A stretch of DNA of 64,000 nt from Rossellomorea marisflavi (GTDB lineage Bacteria > Bacillota > Bacilli > Bacillales > Bacillaceae_B). The DNA lies in assembly GCA_003667865.1 (NCBI GenBank), contig CP033051.1:1695501-1759500 (forward strand), read 5' to 3'. The notes under the pieces are model-generated. The model was not told where the DNA came from. It made no database searches and was given only the letters and a program-made list of their open reading frames with translations. Positions 1 through 7,582 of the stretch are shown here, in pieces. Every line of letters starts with the position of its first letter. Position 1 is the stretch's first letter. A program made the position numbers and the translations under genes.

Positions 1-78
1 GAAGTTTCAGCAAGTGCACAAAATCTATCTGTACTGGCAGAGGAATTGAATACACTTGTTTCTAGATTTAAGGTGTAA
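1..78 (+). CDS. C-terminus of a methyl-accepting chemotaxis protein (partial)
   Basis: The window opens inside a reading frame that ends at TAA 76-78. The 25 residues visible end in SAQNLSVLAEELNTLVSRFKV. Such an Ala/Gln/Asn-rich helix followed by a short 'L..LV.RF.V' tail is typical of the extreme C-terminus of Bacillus chemotaxis receptors, where the cytoplasmic coiled coil ends. A strong terminator follows 6 bp later, so this is the end of its transcript. Sensor domain and ligand lie outside the window. The assignment rests on a short tail and is an inference. Confidence 0.6.
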   Translation, partial: EVSASAQNLSVLAEELNTLVSRFKV

Positions 79-83
79 TTGAT

Positions 84-127
84 AAAATCAGGTTCGTTCT
101 AGTTTTGGACGAACCTGATTTTTTTGT
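84..127 (+). terminator. Intrinsic terminator of the chemotaxis receptor gene
   Basis: A 14-bp stem (AATCAGGTTCGTTC against GGACGAACCTGATT, one G-U pair) with a short loop is followed directly by a run of T. It separates the receptor gene from the repeat region. Confidence 0.9.
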
Positions 128-269
128 TTTTAATGCCACAAGTTTGGAGAAAAGAGTAACAAGGTGCTCTTTTAGAAGCACAAGTTTTTTGTGATGAAGA
201 TGATACTGTTTCGAAAGTCTGCTGAATATAAAGTTTGACCGTACATATTTGAATACATTTTTTGGTGAA

Positions 270-353
270 ATGCACAAGTTTGCTGAGAAGATGCACAAGT
301 TTAGAAAGAAAGTGCACAAGTTTGGCAAAAAGAGTAACAAGATTCTCTTTTAG
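270..353 (+). other. Candidate 27-codon ORF of HKF heptads (repeat A, copy 1)
   Basis: ATG to TAG, 27 codons. It reads as three seven-residue repeats, MHKFAEK, MHKFRKK and VHKFGKK, then SNKILF. The product would be small and strongly basic. No convincing Shine-Dalgarno is present: the upstream stretch is TTTTTTGGTGAA. It is given as an ORF candidate because start, heptad frame and stop are kept in other copies, yet all could follow from the 21-bp DNA period alone. Confidence 0.3.
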
Positions 354-444
354 AAGCACAAGTTTTTTGTAATGATGATACTGTTTCGAAAGTCTGCTGA
401 ATATAAAGTTTGACCGTACATATCTAAATACATTTTTTGGTAAA

Positions 445-528
445 ATGCACAAGTTTGCTGAGAAGATGCACAAGTTTAGAAAGAAAGTGCACAAGTTTGG
501 CAAAAAGAGTAAAAAGATTCTCTTTTAG
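445..528 (+). other. Candidate 27-codon ORF of HKF heptads (repeat A, copy 2)
   Basis: This differs from copy 1 by a single residue near the end (SKKILF instead of SNKILF) and shares its T-rich lead-in. The near identity extends over the whole 175-bp unit, so it looks like a recent tandem duplication. Confidence 0.3.
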
Positions 529-837
529 AAGCACAAGTTTTTTGTAATGCAGCCGTTGCCGTTTAAAAAGTTTACTGAAAATAGGAAATATAGGGTTTTA
601 GCTTATGTTGTAACTGCATTTTGGGGTAATAGTCACAAGTTTGTTGAGAAAAAGCACAAGTTTTCTTCGCTAGGTCACAAGTTTGGCTAGAAAAGGCACA
701 AGTTTAGCGAAAAGAGTAACAAGATCCACCTTTACAAGTACAAATGGGATCCTCGAGCAGTCAATACTGTTTAAAAAGTCTCCAGAACAACAATACTAGG
801 GTTTTACCTTATGTAATTAAATACATTTTTTGGCAAA

Positions 838-921
838 ATGCACAAGTTTGCTGAGAAGGTGCACAAGTTTAGTGAAAAAGTGCACAAGTTAAGCAAAAAG
901 AGTAACAAGATCCACCTTTAG
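838..921 (+). other. Candidate 27-codon ORF of HKF heptads (repeat A, copy 4)
   Basis: A diverged copy of the same length: MHKFAEK, VHKFSEK, VHKLSKK, SNKIHL, then TAG. Several of the differences from copy 1 are silent or conservative (AAG/AAA, GAG/GAA, ATG/GTG), and both ATG and TAG are kept. This is the best hint that the frame may matter. Confidence 0.3.
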
Positions 922-1201
922 AAGCACAAGTCTCCACCTCGAGCAGTCAATCCTGTTTAAAAATCCTACTGAATAACTGAAAAAATAGGATTCAAGCTCT
1001 CTAGTCAAATCCATTTATGAGAACAAAGAAAAGAACTTAAACAAATACACAAGATTAGCCAGGAAAAAGCACAAGTTTTACCTATAAATCTATAAAATAA
1101 AACAAAGGATCTACCAGTTCGCAAGTAATGAAACAAGCAAACAAGTAAATCCACAAATACTCCGACAAATTGAAAGCATCAGGAACAATTATTCCCTAGT
1201 A

Positions 1202-2401
1202 CTACATATCCCTTTTTAAATAATCAAGAAGCTCGTTACAGTCAACCTGACCAACATTACCACCCTTGCGTTTTCGCACGGCTAACGATCCACTATGAAC
1301 CTCTTTCTCACCGATAACCATCATATAAGGTACTTTTTGCATTTCTGCTTCCCTGATCTTTAGACCTACTTTTTCAACACGATCATCAATTTCAACTCTG
1401 TAGCCGTTGTCCTCAAGTTTGTTCTTAATGTGTTCAGCATATGATACCTGAGCATCCGATATTGGTAACAGTTTTACTTGAACAGGAGCAAGCCACAATG
1501 GGAAATCCCCTTCAAAGTGTTCGATAAGAATGGCCATAAAGCGTTCAATGGATCCATAGATTGCCCGATGAATAATGATTGGGCGTTCAGGCTGATTATC
1601 TTCTCCAATATAAGAACACTGAAATTTTTCTGGCATTTGGAAATCAAGTTGAACTGTTCCACACTGCCAGCTTCTATTTAAAGCATCAAGAATATGAAAA
1701 TCGATTTTTGGTCCATAAAAAGCACCATCTCCGTGATTCACTTGATACGATAAGCCTTTTTTCTTCAGGACTGATTCTAATGCTTCCTCAGCTTGATCCC
1801 AAATGGCTTCAGAGCCCATAAAGTTTTCTGGACGAGTAGATAGCTCAATTTTATATTGAAAACCAAAGGCCGAGTAGATGTCATGAATGAGATCCAAAAC
1901 AGCATCAATTTCTGATTCAATCTGATCCTTGCGAACAAATACGTGTGCATCATCTTGAGTGAACGATCGGACACGCAACAAACCGTTCAAGGATCCTGAT
2001 AATTCATGGCGATGGACTAGTCCAAGCTCTCCCATGCGAATCGGTAGCTCACGGTAGCTTCTTCTTTTGCTATTGAAGAGTAATACTGCCCCAGGACAAT
2101 TCATTGGTTTTATTGCGTATTGTTGGTCGTCGACATTTGAAAAATACATGTTTTCATGGTAGTGGTCCCAGTGACCGGATTGTTCCCATAGTTCTTGTTT
2201 CATCATGATGGGTGTTTTGATTTCTTGGTATCCAGCTCTTTTGTGTTTTTCTTTCCAGAATTGTTCTAGTTGATTTCTAAGGGCCATTCCTTTTGGTAAA
2301 AAGAAGGGCATACCTGGTGCTTCTTCCATTGACATGAAAAGTTCTAATTGTTGACCTAATTTACGGTGGTTTCTTTTTTCTAGTTCTAGTTCGATTGACA
2401 T
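1202..2401 (-). CDS. thrS: Short threonyl-tRNA synthetase without TGS and editing domains
   Basis: This class II synthetase charges tRNA-Thr. At 399 aa it is about 240 residues shorter than the usual ThrRS: it begins just before the catalytic core, so the TGS and second-additional (editing) domains are absent, not broken. The three zinc ligands expected for threonine recognition are visible in MNCPGAV (Cys), VHRHELSG (His) and IIHRAIYGSIERF (His). Motif 2 and motif 3 are intact, and the last 100 residues form the anticodon-binding domain. The start has a good SD (AGGAGG, 9-10 nt upstream). Three tandem T-boxes precede it, so expression should respond to uncharged tRNA-Thr. A full-length thrS is presumably elsewhere (inference). 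The first 85 codons have strongly skewed third bases. Confidence 0.93.
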   Translation of the reverse strand: MSIELELEKRNHRKLGQQLELFMSMEEAPGMPFFLPKGMALRNQLEQFWKEKHKRAGYQEIKTPIMMKQELWEQSGHWDHYHENMYFSNVDDQQYAIKPMNCPGAVLLFNSKRRSYRELPIRMGELGLVHRHELSGSLNGLLRVRSFTQDDAHVFVRKDQIESEIDAVLDLIHDIYSAFGFQYKIELSTRPENFMGSEAIWDQAEEALESVLKKKGLSYQVNHGDGAFYGPKIDFHILDALNRSWQCGTVQLDFQMPEKFQCSYIGEDNQPERPIIIHRAIYGSIERFMAILIEHFEGDFPLWLAPVQVKLLPISDAQVSYAEHIKNKLEDNGYRVEIDDRVEKVGLKIREAEMQKVPYMMVIGEKEVHSGSLAVRKRKGGNVGQVDCNELLDYLKRDM

Positions 2402-2449
2402 TTTTTATTCCTCCTAAATAGTTGTGGTAAAAACTCTTTTTAAGAATAG

Positions 2450-2570
2450 ACCGTTGCTTTCCGCTCCAGGTGCTTGCTTTCCGCGGAGCGAGCCTCCTCG
2501 CTTCGCTGTGGGGTCTCACTTTCCCCGCTATCTCCCGCAGGAGTTAAGCACCCTCTGCTCCAAGCAACTC
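2450..2570 (+). repeat. Dispersed palindromic repeat E, copy 1
   Basis: The copy begins CCGTTGCTTTCCGCTCCAGG and ends CTCCAAGCAACTC. The two ends are inverted versions of each other and the interior holds GAGCCTCC and CCCGCAGGAG. Other copies lie at 26270, 28561 and 45373, with a diverged relative at 11881. It sits between thrS and its leaders, so it is transcribed as part of the thrS 5' region. Orientation here is called forward. Confidence 0.85.
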
Positions 2571-2639
2571 TGTGCTTGATAATAATTCCTCCATTTAACC
2601 TCAACTCAACTTACGAGTTAAAAAACATAAATTTAATAC

Positions 2640-2885
2640 AAAAAAGACCACACTCATCCTATGTAAGGGACGAGTGTGGTCGTGGTTCCACCCTAATTTC
2701 ATTGTGTTTTTTGCTACACAATGCTCAAAAAAGATAACGGTTAGTCCGATTATGGATACTATAGTTCCCCATAATTGCTCCAAGGTGGTAAATCAGACTT
2801 ATTTCTTCAGGGCTTTCAGCCATAGACCCTGATCTCTAATAAAGAAATGTGAGAAAGATTCGTGTCCTTGTCATCGCAAAAATAT
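2640..2885 (-). promoter_or_regulatory. T-box riboswitch, gene-proximal of three, threonine
   Basis: Read on the minus strand this is a complete T-box leader. It has Stem I with the AGGACACGAA motif, a specifier region reading GAUUU-ACC-A before the CCUUGGAGC strand, the T-box AGGGTGGAACCACG (2681-2694) and a terminator stem GACCACACTC...GAGTGTGGTC followed by U residues. ACC is a threonine codon, which fits the downstream thrS. Uncharged tRNA-Thr should stabilise the antiterminator. Confidence 0.95.
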
Positions 2886-2909
2886 TAAATTAAAAGGTTT
2901 TACAGGTAA

Positions 2910-3150
2910 TAAAAAAGACCACACTCATCCTATGTAAGGGACGAGTGTGGTCGTGGTTCCACCCTAATTTCATTGTGTTTGTAGCACACAATGCTTAAGA
3001 AAGATAACGGTCTCCCGATTATGGATACTTTGGTTCACCATAATAGCTCCAAGGTGGTAAATCAGTCTCTTTTCTTGAGGGCTTTCAGCCGTAGACCCTG
3101 TTCTCTGGTAAGAAAGTGAAGAAAGATTCGTGTCCTTGTCATTGCATAGA
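2910..3150 (-). promoter_or_regulatory. T-box riboswitch, middle of three, threonine
   Basis: The T-box sequence is at 2952-2965, the specifier is again ACC in the same register (GAUUU-ACC-A), and a full terminator hairpin ends in a U run. It is highly similar to the proximal copy, so the array probably arose by duplication. Confidence 0.95.
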
Positions 3151-3215
3151 TATTTAATTTTTGCCATTTAAGCGGGAAAATCATTTAGATCTTGATTAAG
3201 AAAAGCTAAAAGACA

Positions 3216-3462
3216 ATAAAAAAACGCACTCATCCCTACAAAAGGGACGAGTGCGGTCGTGGTTCCACCCTAATTTCATAACACTAGAATAACAAGTGCT
3301 ATGCTCTAGAAAATAACGGTATTACCCGATTATGGATACTGTATGTTCCCCATAATAGCTCCAAGGTGGTAAATCGATCTCGTTTCTTGAGGGCTTTCAG
3401 CCGTAGACCCTATTCTCTTGTAAAGAAAGTGGAGAAGGATTCATATCCTTATCGTAGCTTTG
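3216..3462 (-). promoter_or_regulatory. T-box riboswitch, promoter-proximal of three, threonine
   Basis: The T-box sequence is at 3258-3271, the specifier ACC is in the same register, and the terminator stem is diverged (GACCGCACTC). It is the first leader transcribed from the promoter at 3482-3510. Three terminators in series mean that three uncharged tRNAs are needed for full read-through. Confidence 0.95.
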
Positions 3463-3481
3463 CAATGTATTGTTTTAAAAG

Positions 3482-3510
3482 ATAATACTCGAAATAATTC
3501 TGACCGTCAA
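3482..3510 (-). promoter_or_regulatory. Sigma-A promoter of the thrS leader
   Basis: On the minus strand TTGACG (3510-3505) and TATTAT (3487-3482) are separated by exactly 17 bp. Transcription would start near 3475, just upstream of the first T-box Stem I. No other comparable promoter lies between here and thrS. Confidence 0.85.
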
Positions 3511-3742
3511 GTACAAAAAGTAAAAAAATTGAAAATGAATTATTAGTCTATGAGTGAGTAAAGGGGTGAAAGGATTATTAAATGTACTTCACTTCACTAG
3601 TGTTGCATAAATAATGGCTGAATTTTCAGTTTTGGATTTCTTCCTGTTTAGAGCCAAAAAAGTAAATACCTAAGCAAAGGTGGCTCCATCCATTTGGAAA
3701 ATCATTTACAATTAGACAGTTGCGACGACGACAGTTTATTTA

Positions 3743-4459
3743 TTAAGGAATGGCTCTTCCTTCAATTTTTCGAAGCCAAATATGTGCTGGCTTCCACAAG
3801 GCAGCTCTTAGATAACGGCTGATTTGCAACGTTTTTCGTTTGCTTTTCGTCTCGAGTTGTACGAGAACATGGAGGCAAAAAACGATTAATGCAATAAACA
3901 CTTGATTGTGGATCGCCCATTCACTTTGACCGTAGAATTTTTTGATACTGAGATGCTGCTTAATCCATTTGAAAAACAACTCAATGGCCCAGCGTGATTT
4001 ATACATCTCTGAAATTTCTTCGGCACTCAAATCGAAACGATTTGTCAGTAACTGAAGTTCATTTCCTTTTGAATCAAACACTCTTAGAAGACGAAAGTAG
4101 TTCTCCGTGCGGTTTTGAGTAGTACCAATCAACACCATTTGATCGGATAGAATAGTCGAATTCTCGGGTAGTTTAAATTCGCAAACTTCTCGTATGACTG
4201 CGTTTTTACGGAGTCTAGATAGAAAAAAGTAACCATCATCTGTCATGCGATCAAAGCGTTCATAGTCTAGATAGCCACGGTCAAACACATACATGCATTC
4301 TTTGTCGTCTACCATGATTTCTAGTTGACCACGATCATGTTCTTTTGCCGTTGTTAGCACAGCCTTTTCAGGATAGGAAATCCCTTTTTCCATAAACACA
4401 AGGCGCAAATGTAGTTTCACTCCTGCTTTTGTTTTACGGAACTCTGCCCATTTATGGTT
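3743..4459 (-). pseudogene. IS4-family transposase, C-terminal part
   Basis: This is the catalytic half of the transposase. The DDE-type Asp lies in VFDRGYLDYERF and the IS4 YREK signature is complete in MYKSRWAIELFFKWIK (Y-x2-R-x3-E-x6-K). The reading frame stays open across the junction into the IS21 end, where an ATG at 4510 would add MYISKRAFLYITKLAFI in front of the HKWAEF sequence. A truncated protein of 255 aa could therefore be made, but it lacks the first catalytic Asp and should not transpose. Confidence 0.92.
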
Positions 4460-4550
4460 TATAAATGCTAACTTAGTAATGTACAGAAATGCTCGTTTAG
4501 AGATGTACACTTTTGATAATTAACTGCATAATATTCTGGAGGTGAATATT

Positions 4551-5840
4551 ATGCATATGCAATTAAACATAAATACAAATATCGAAATTAAAAGTCTATC
4601 AGATTTACCTAAATTTAAAGTGTTGATGGAGAGCTTAAAAATGAAAATAAATAAGAGTAAATTAGCTCGAGATATGGGGGTTGACCGGAGGACGATTGAT
4701 AAATATCTTGATGGTTATGAGCAGAAAAACATACGAAACAGAGCATCCAAGTTAGATAAGTTTTATGAAACTATCAAGCTCCTTCTCTCGGAAGAATCAC
4801 TGCAAAAATTTTATTACAAACGAGTTCTATGGCAGTACTTAACAGATAATCATGGTTTGATATGTGGGCAATCCACTTTTAGAAAATACATATCGAGCAA
4901 AGCAGAATTTCAATGTTACTTTAATTCAGGAAAAAGAAAAAGCTCAAAAATGGAAGTGATTCGCTTTGAGACACCACCAGCTGAACAAGCACAATTAGAT
5001 TGGAAGGAAAACATTAAGTACATAACGAAAGATGGTCAGATCCTTTATGTAAACGTTAGTGTATTATTACTTTCTAATTCAAGGTTTCGAACATTTAACC
5101 TATCTATCTCTAAGTCTCAAAGTATCTTATTAGCATTCCTTACGGAAAGCTTTGAAGTGTTTGGAGGAGTTCCAAAAACGATTCTAACTGACAATATGAA
5201 AACGATTATGGACGAGCCTCGAACTGAATATCAAAAAGGAAAAGTGAATGAGCGTTTCTTTCAATTTTCTAAAGATATGGGGTTCAAAGTGAAGCCATGT
5301 ATTGCAGGAAGGCCAAGGACAAAAGCGAAGGTAGAGTCACCGATGAAATTACTCGATGAGATTCACGCTTATCAAGGGAAGTTTGATTATGAGGAACTTC
5401 ATCAGTTTGTACAAAAACTTTGTAATCGAATCAATAATAGTTACCACCAAGGGACAGGGAAAATACCTATATTGGCATTAAAAAAAGAAAGAAACCTCTT
5501 ATTGCCACTACCACATGACCGAATAAGAGATTTCTATAAAATTGATCCTATACTTGCGAAAGTCAATCCATCAAATATGATCACTTTCAAATCCAACCAG
5601 TATTCAGTACCATCTGGATACATTGGGAAAACGTTAAGTTTACAAGTATACGATAACCATATATTTATCTATTATAACACAGAATTAATTGTCCAACACT
5701 CTATTAGTAATTTGAAAATCAATTACAAGCCGGAACATTATGTAGAGACGTTGGCGAGGGGACTTCCCTTTTCAACGGACATAGAAGAACTGGCTAGAAA
5801 AAATTTAGAGGCAATTAATGAGGTGTATAAAAATGAATAG
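4551..5840 (+). CDS. istA: IS21-family transposase IstA
   Basis: The DDE transposase of the IS21-like element, about 429 aa. An N-terminal helix-turn-helix is visible in KLARDMGVDRRTIDKYL, followed by the integrase core with QLDWKE, ILTDNMKT and the acidic KAKVESP region. I place the start at ATG 4551 because GGAGGTG lies 6-7 nt upstream; an in-frame GTG at 4542 is inside that SD. The 3' end overlaps istB by 8 bp, which suggests translational coupling. Confidence 0.93.
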   Translation: MHMQLNINTNIEIKSLSDLPKFKVLMESLKMKINKSKLARDMGVDRRTIDKYLDGYEQKNIRNRASKLDKFYETIKLLLSEESLQKFYYKRVLWQYLTDNHGLICGQSTFRKYISSKAEFQCYFNSGKRKSSKMEVIRFETPPAEQAQLDWKENIKYITKDGQILYVNVSVLLLSNSRFRTFNLSISKSQSILLAFLTESFEVFGGVPKTILTDNMKTIMDEPRTEYQKGKVNERFFQFSKDMGFKVKPCIAGRPRTKAKVESPMKLLDEIHAYQGKFDYEELHQFVQKLCNRINNSYHQGTGKIPILALKKERNLLLPLPHDRIRDFYKIDPILAKVNPSNMITFKSNQYSVPSGYIGKTLSLQVYDNHIFIYYNTELIVQHSISNLKINYKPEHYVETLARGLPFSTDIEELARKNLEAINEVYKNE

Positions 5841-6600
5841 TAGTTACAACAAACTTGTACAGAATTTAGAATACTTAAAGTTAAAGCAGATGATAGTGCA
5901 TCTTGATGAAACGATTGATTTTATGAACAATAACCAATTGTCATTTACGGACACATTGATTAAACTGACGGACTACGAAATTGATATGAAAGAAGTAAAT
6001 ATGGTGAGATCAATGGTTAAGGTTGGAGCATTTCCGCATTTAAAAGAGGTCAAGGACTTTGACTTTGATTTTCAACCAACAATTAATAAACAACAAATTT
6101 TAGACTTTACCACATTACGCTTTATTGAGCAGAAAGAAAACATTGTGTTCTTAGGACCAAGTGGGGTTGGTAAAACGCATTTAGCAACAGCCATTGGCAT
6201 TGCAGCCGCAAAGAAAAGAACGAGTACGTATTTTATGAAGTGTAACGATTTAATCATGAATTTAAAGAGAGCGAAGCTCGAAAACCGTTTAGAAAATAGA
6301 CTGAAGCATTATGCAAAGTATAAGCTACTTATCATTGATGAAATTGGTTACTTACCAATTGATGCAGAAGATGCGAAGTTATTCTTTCAGTTGATTGACA
6401 TGAGGTATGAACAGAAAAGTACCATTTTAACAACAAACGTTAGCTTTAAAGCGTGGGGAGATGTATTCCAAGATCCCAAAATCGCCAATGCCATTTTAGA
6501 CCGTGTTCTCCATTACGCTACAGTCGTTAATATTATAGGAGACTCTTATCGTCTAAAAGACCATTTCCACAAAGAAAACACGATAAAAGGAGAGCAATAA
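5833..6600 (+). CDS. istB: IS21-family helper ATPase IstB
   Basis: A DnaC/DnaA-like AAA+ ATPase of 255 aa that assists IstA in target selection. Walker A is GPSGVGKTHLA and Walker B is LLIIDEIGYL; a sensor-like TTNVSF follows. The ATG at 5833 is inside the end of istA (ATGAATAG) and has a GAGGTG SD upstream; an earlier in-frame ATG at 5818 lacks one. The length is normal for the family. Confidence 0.95.
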   Translation: MNSSYNKLVQNLEYLKLKQMIVHLDETIDFMNNNQLSFTDTLIKLTDYEIDMKEVNMVRSMVKVGAFPHLKEVKDFDFDFQPTINKQQILDFTTLRFIEQKENIVFLGPSGVGKTHLATAIGIAAAKKRTSTYFMKCNDLIMNLKRAKLENRLENRLKHYAKYKLLIIDEIGYLPIDAEDAKLFFQLIDMRYEQKSTILTTNVSFKAWGDVFQDPKIANAILDRVLHYATVVNIIGDSYRLKDHFHKENTIKGEQ

Positions 6601-6601
6601 T

Positions 6602-6916
6602 ATGAGTATATTGGCATTATCAAAAGCTATAAAGTACTTTCATTCATACGGAATTAAATGCGAGGAGAAATTGGTAGAAGAATGGTTGAACAATCCCTCC
6701 ACTTCAAAAGATTTGAAGGATAACTTTTGCGAAAAAGACCTTTATGATTTCAATGATTGGTGTAGATGGAAAGGCACTGCATATGAAGAAGGTATAGATG
6801 ATCAAACGAAAATCGCAAGATTATTAGAAGAGATTAGCAGCCTAAAAAATGAAATAGCTGCATTAAAAATAGAAAAGGTAGATTTAGAGGAACAACTAGG
6901 TGTAATGCCCTTCTAG
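6602..6916 (+). CDS. Third ORF of the IS21 element, coiled-coil protein of unknown function
   Basis: 104 aa, starting one base after the istB stop, so probably translated from the same mRNA. The N-terminal 65 residues look folded (LSKAIKYFHSYGIKCEEKL, then a Trp/Asp-rich part). Residues 70-98 form a clear coiled coil with leucine or isoleucine spacing (LLEEISSLKNEIAALKIEK). Most IS21 elements have only istA and istB. I do not recognise a function; a role in element regulation or target choice is only a guess. Confidence 0.75.
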   Translation: MSILALSKAIKYFHSYGIKCEEKLVEEWLNNPSTSKDLKDNFCEKDLYDFNDWCRWKGTAYEEGIDDQTKIARLLEEISSLKNEIAALKIEKVDLEEQLGVMPF

Positions 6917-6921
6917 ATAGA

Positions 6922-6956
6922 ACCTCTCCCCCAGTTAAGTTAAGCTGGGGGAAAAT
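6922..6956 (+). other. Hairpin after the IS21 genes
   Basis: CTCCCCCAG and CTGGGGG flank a short AT-rich loop just after the third ORF. No T run follows on the plus strand, so this may be a weak terminator or a barrier to outside transcription. Confidence 0.45.
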
Positions 6957-7028
6957 AAAAATGTATTAATATCGAAAGTGTACATTCTAAAACGAGCATA
7001 AATGTACATTTTATCGTTGACATTTATA

Positions 7029-7433
7029 ATGGTTGGTCAAATTCAGTGGCAATGTGCTGGAATCAATGATTTTTAACGGCATGACGAGTTTGGTGTAATG
7101 TGTTTTGGCATGAATTTGTGCGACCAAATCAAGGAAAAGCCGTTGGAATAAATCTGGATTCATCCCATTTAATCGTCGTGAAAGTTGAGAAATACTGATC
7201 GAATCAAGGTCAATGCCTCTTTGTAGTTGATCATCAAAAAGACAATCACTCAACGCATGAAGACTCTCTACTTCTTCAAGCTGTGCGTAGAGTAACAATT
7301 TCAAAAAAGATTCTGTCGTAAGTTTTTTCGTATAGAAATCTAATTTCAATGTTTTCACTTGATCATCAAATAATTCATGATTTATCGGTGAAAACCATTG
7401 TCCAAATGAAGTTTTTCGTGTAATCTTATCCAT
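7029..7433 (-). pseudogene. IS4-family transposase, N-terminal part
   Basis: The first half of the IS4 transposase, from ATG 7433 to the IS21 insertion point. It includes the N-terminal domain (ITRKTSFGQWFSP) and the first catalytic Asp in LKIIDSSTLPLNL. After LTNH the frame runs into the IS21 end and stops within a few codons. It pairs with the C-terminal part at 3743-4459 and is inactive as it stands. Confidence 0.92.
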
Positions 7434-7582
7434 GAGATTGGTCCTTTTTATTGGATTTGGACGGGATTACCACCTGACCTATCCATTATAAAGGACTTTT
7501 TTTATGCATGAGATAAAATAATTGAACATTTTGAGTATTTATAATGGTCCAAATAAATTAATGCAACACTAGTGACTTCACT

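Larger units (their letters stand above)
130..1110. repeat. Tandem repeat region A: CACAAGTTT cores at 21-bp spacing
   Basis: This non-genic kilobase holds about four and a half tandem units of 175-205 bp (starting near 174, 352, 527, 735 and 919). The first two units are nearly identical; the later ones have diverged. Each has a body containing a CTGTTT..AAAAGT-like stretch, a T-rich lead-in (TTTTTTGGTNAA) and three to five copies of (T/G)(G/T)CACAAGTTT spaced 21 bp apart, ending in GAGTAACAAG. In three units the array is an intact ORF from ATG to TAG (listed separately); in the unit at 631-690 the ATG has become AGT and the frame stops early. The same element recurs at 18700-18990. From about 1110 to 1200 I see nothing further. 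Confidence 0.85.
4460..7028 (+). mobile_element. IS21-family insertion sequence (istA-istB plus third ORF)
   Basis: A 2569-bp element lies inside the IS4 transposase gene, flanked by the duplication ATGGTT (4454-4459 and 7029-7034). Both ends begin TATAAATG when read inward. They match over about 60 bp, including repeated ATGTAC-containing motifs and a GCTCGTTT block, as expected for the multiple transposase sites of IS21-type ends. All three genes are intact, so the element may be active. Removing it and one duplication restores the IS4 frame at LTNHKWAEF. Confidence 0.93.
3595..7574 (-). mobile_element. IS4-family insertion sequence, split by an IS21 element
   Basis: The element has terminal inverted repeats starting CACTAGTGTTGCAT and is flanked by a perfect 9-bp target duplication ACTTCACTT (3586-3594 and 7575-7583). 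Without the nested IS21 element and its own 6-bp duplication it would be about 1405 bp, a normal IS4-family size. Its single transposase gene is on the minus strand and is interrupted. The right-hand duplication starts at the last base of the stop codon of the neighbouring small gene. Confidence 0.93.

Noticed and set aside
68-503. Minus-strand open frames full of LCxF heptads across repeat A
   Set aside because: They switch frame between tandem units, have no SD, and follow from a 21-bp period free of stops on that strand; only the plus-strand ATG-TAG frames keep common ends.
130-1110. CRISPR-like array
   Set aside because: The conserved part is only 7-11 bp, the spacers are short and of low complexity, and no cas gene is present.
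2474-2737. Open frames inside E repeats (also at 26274, 28536, 45331 and 45542)
   Set aside because: They consist of GC-rich palindromic repeat sequence, have no SD and differ in frame between copies.
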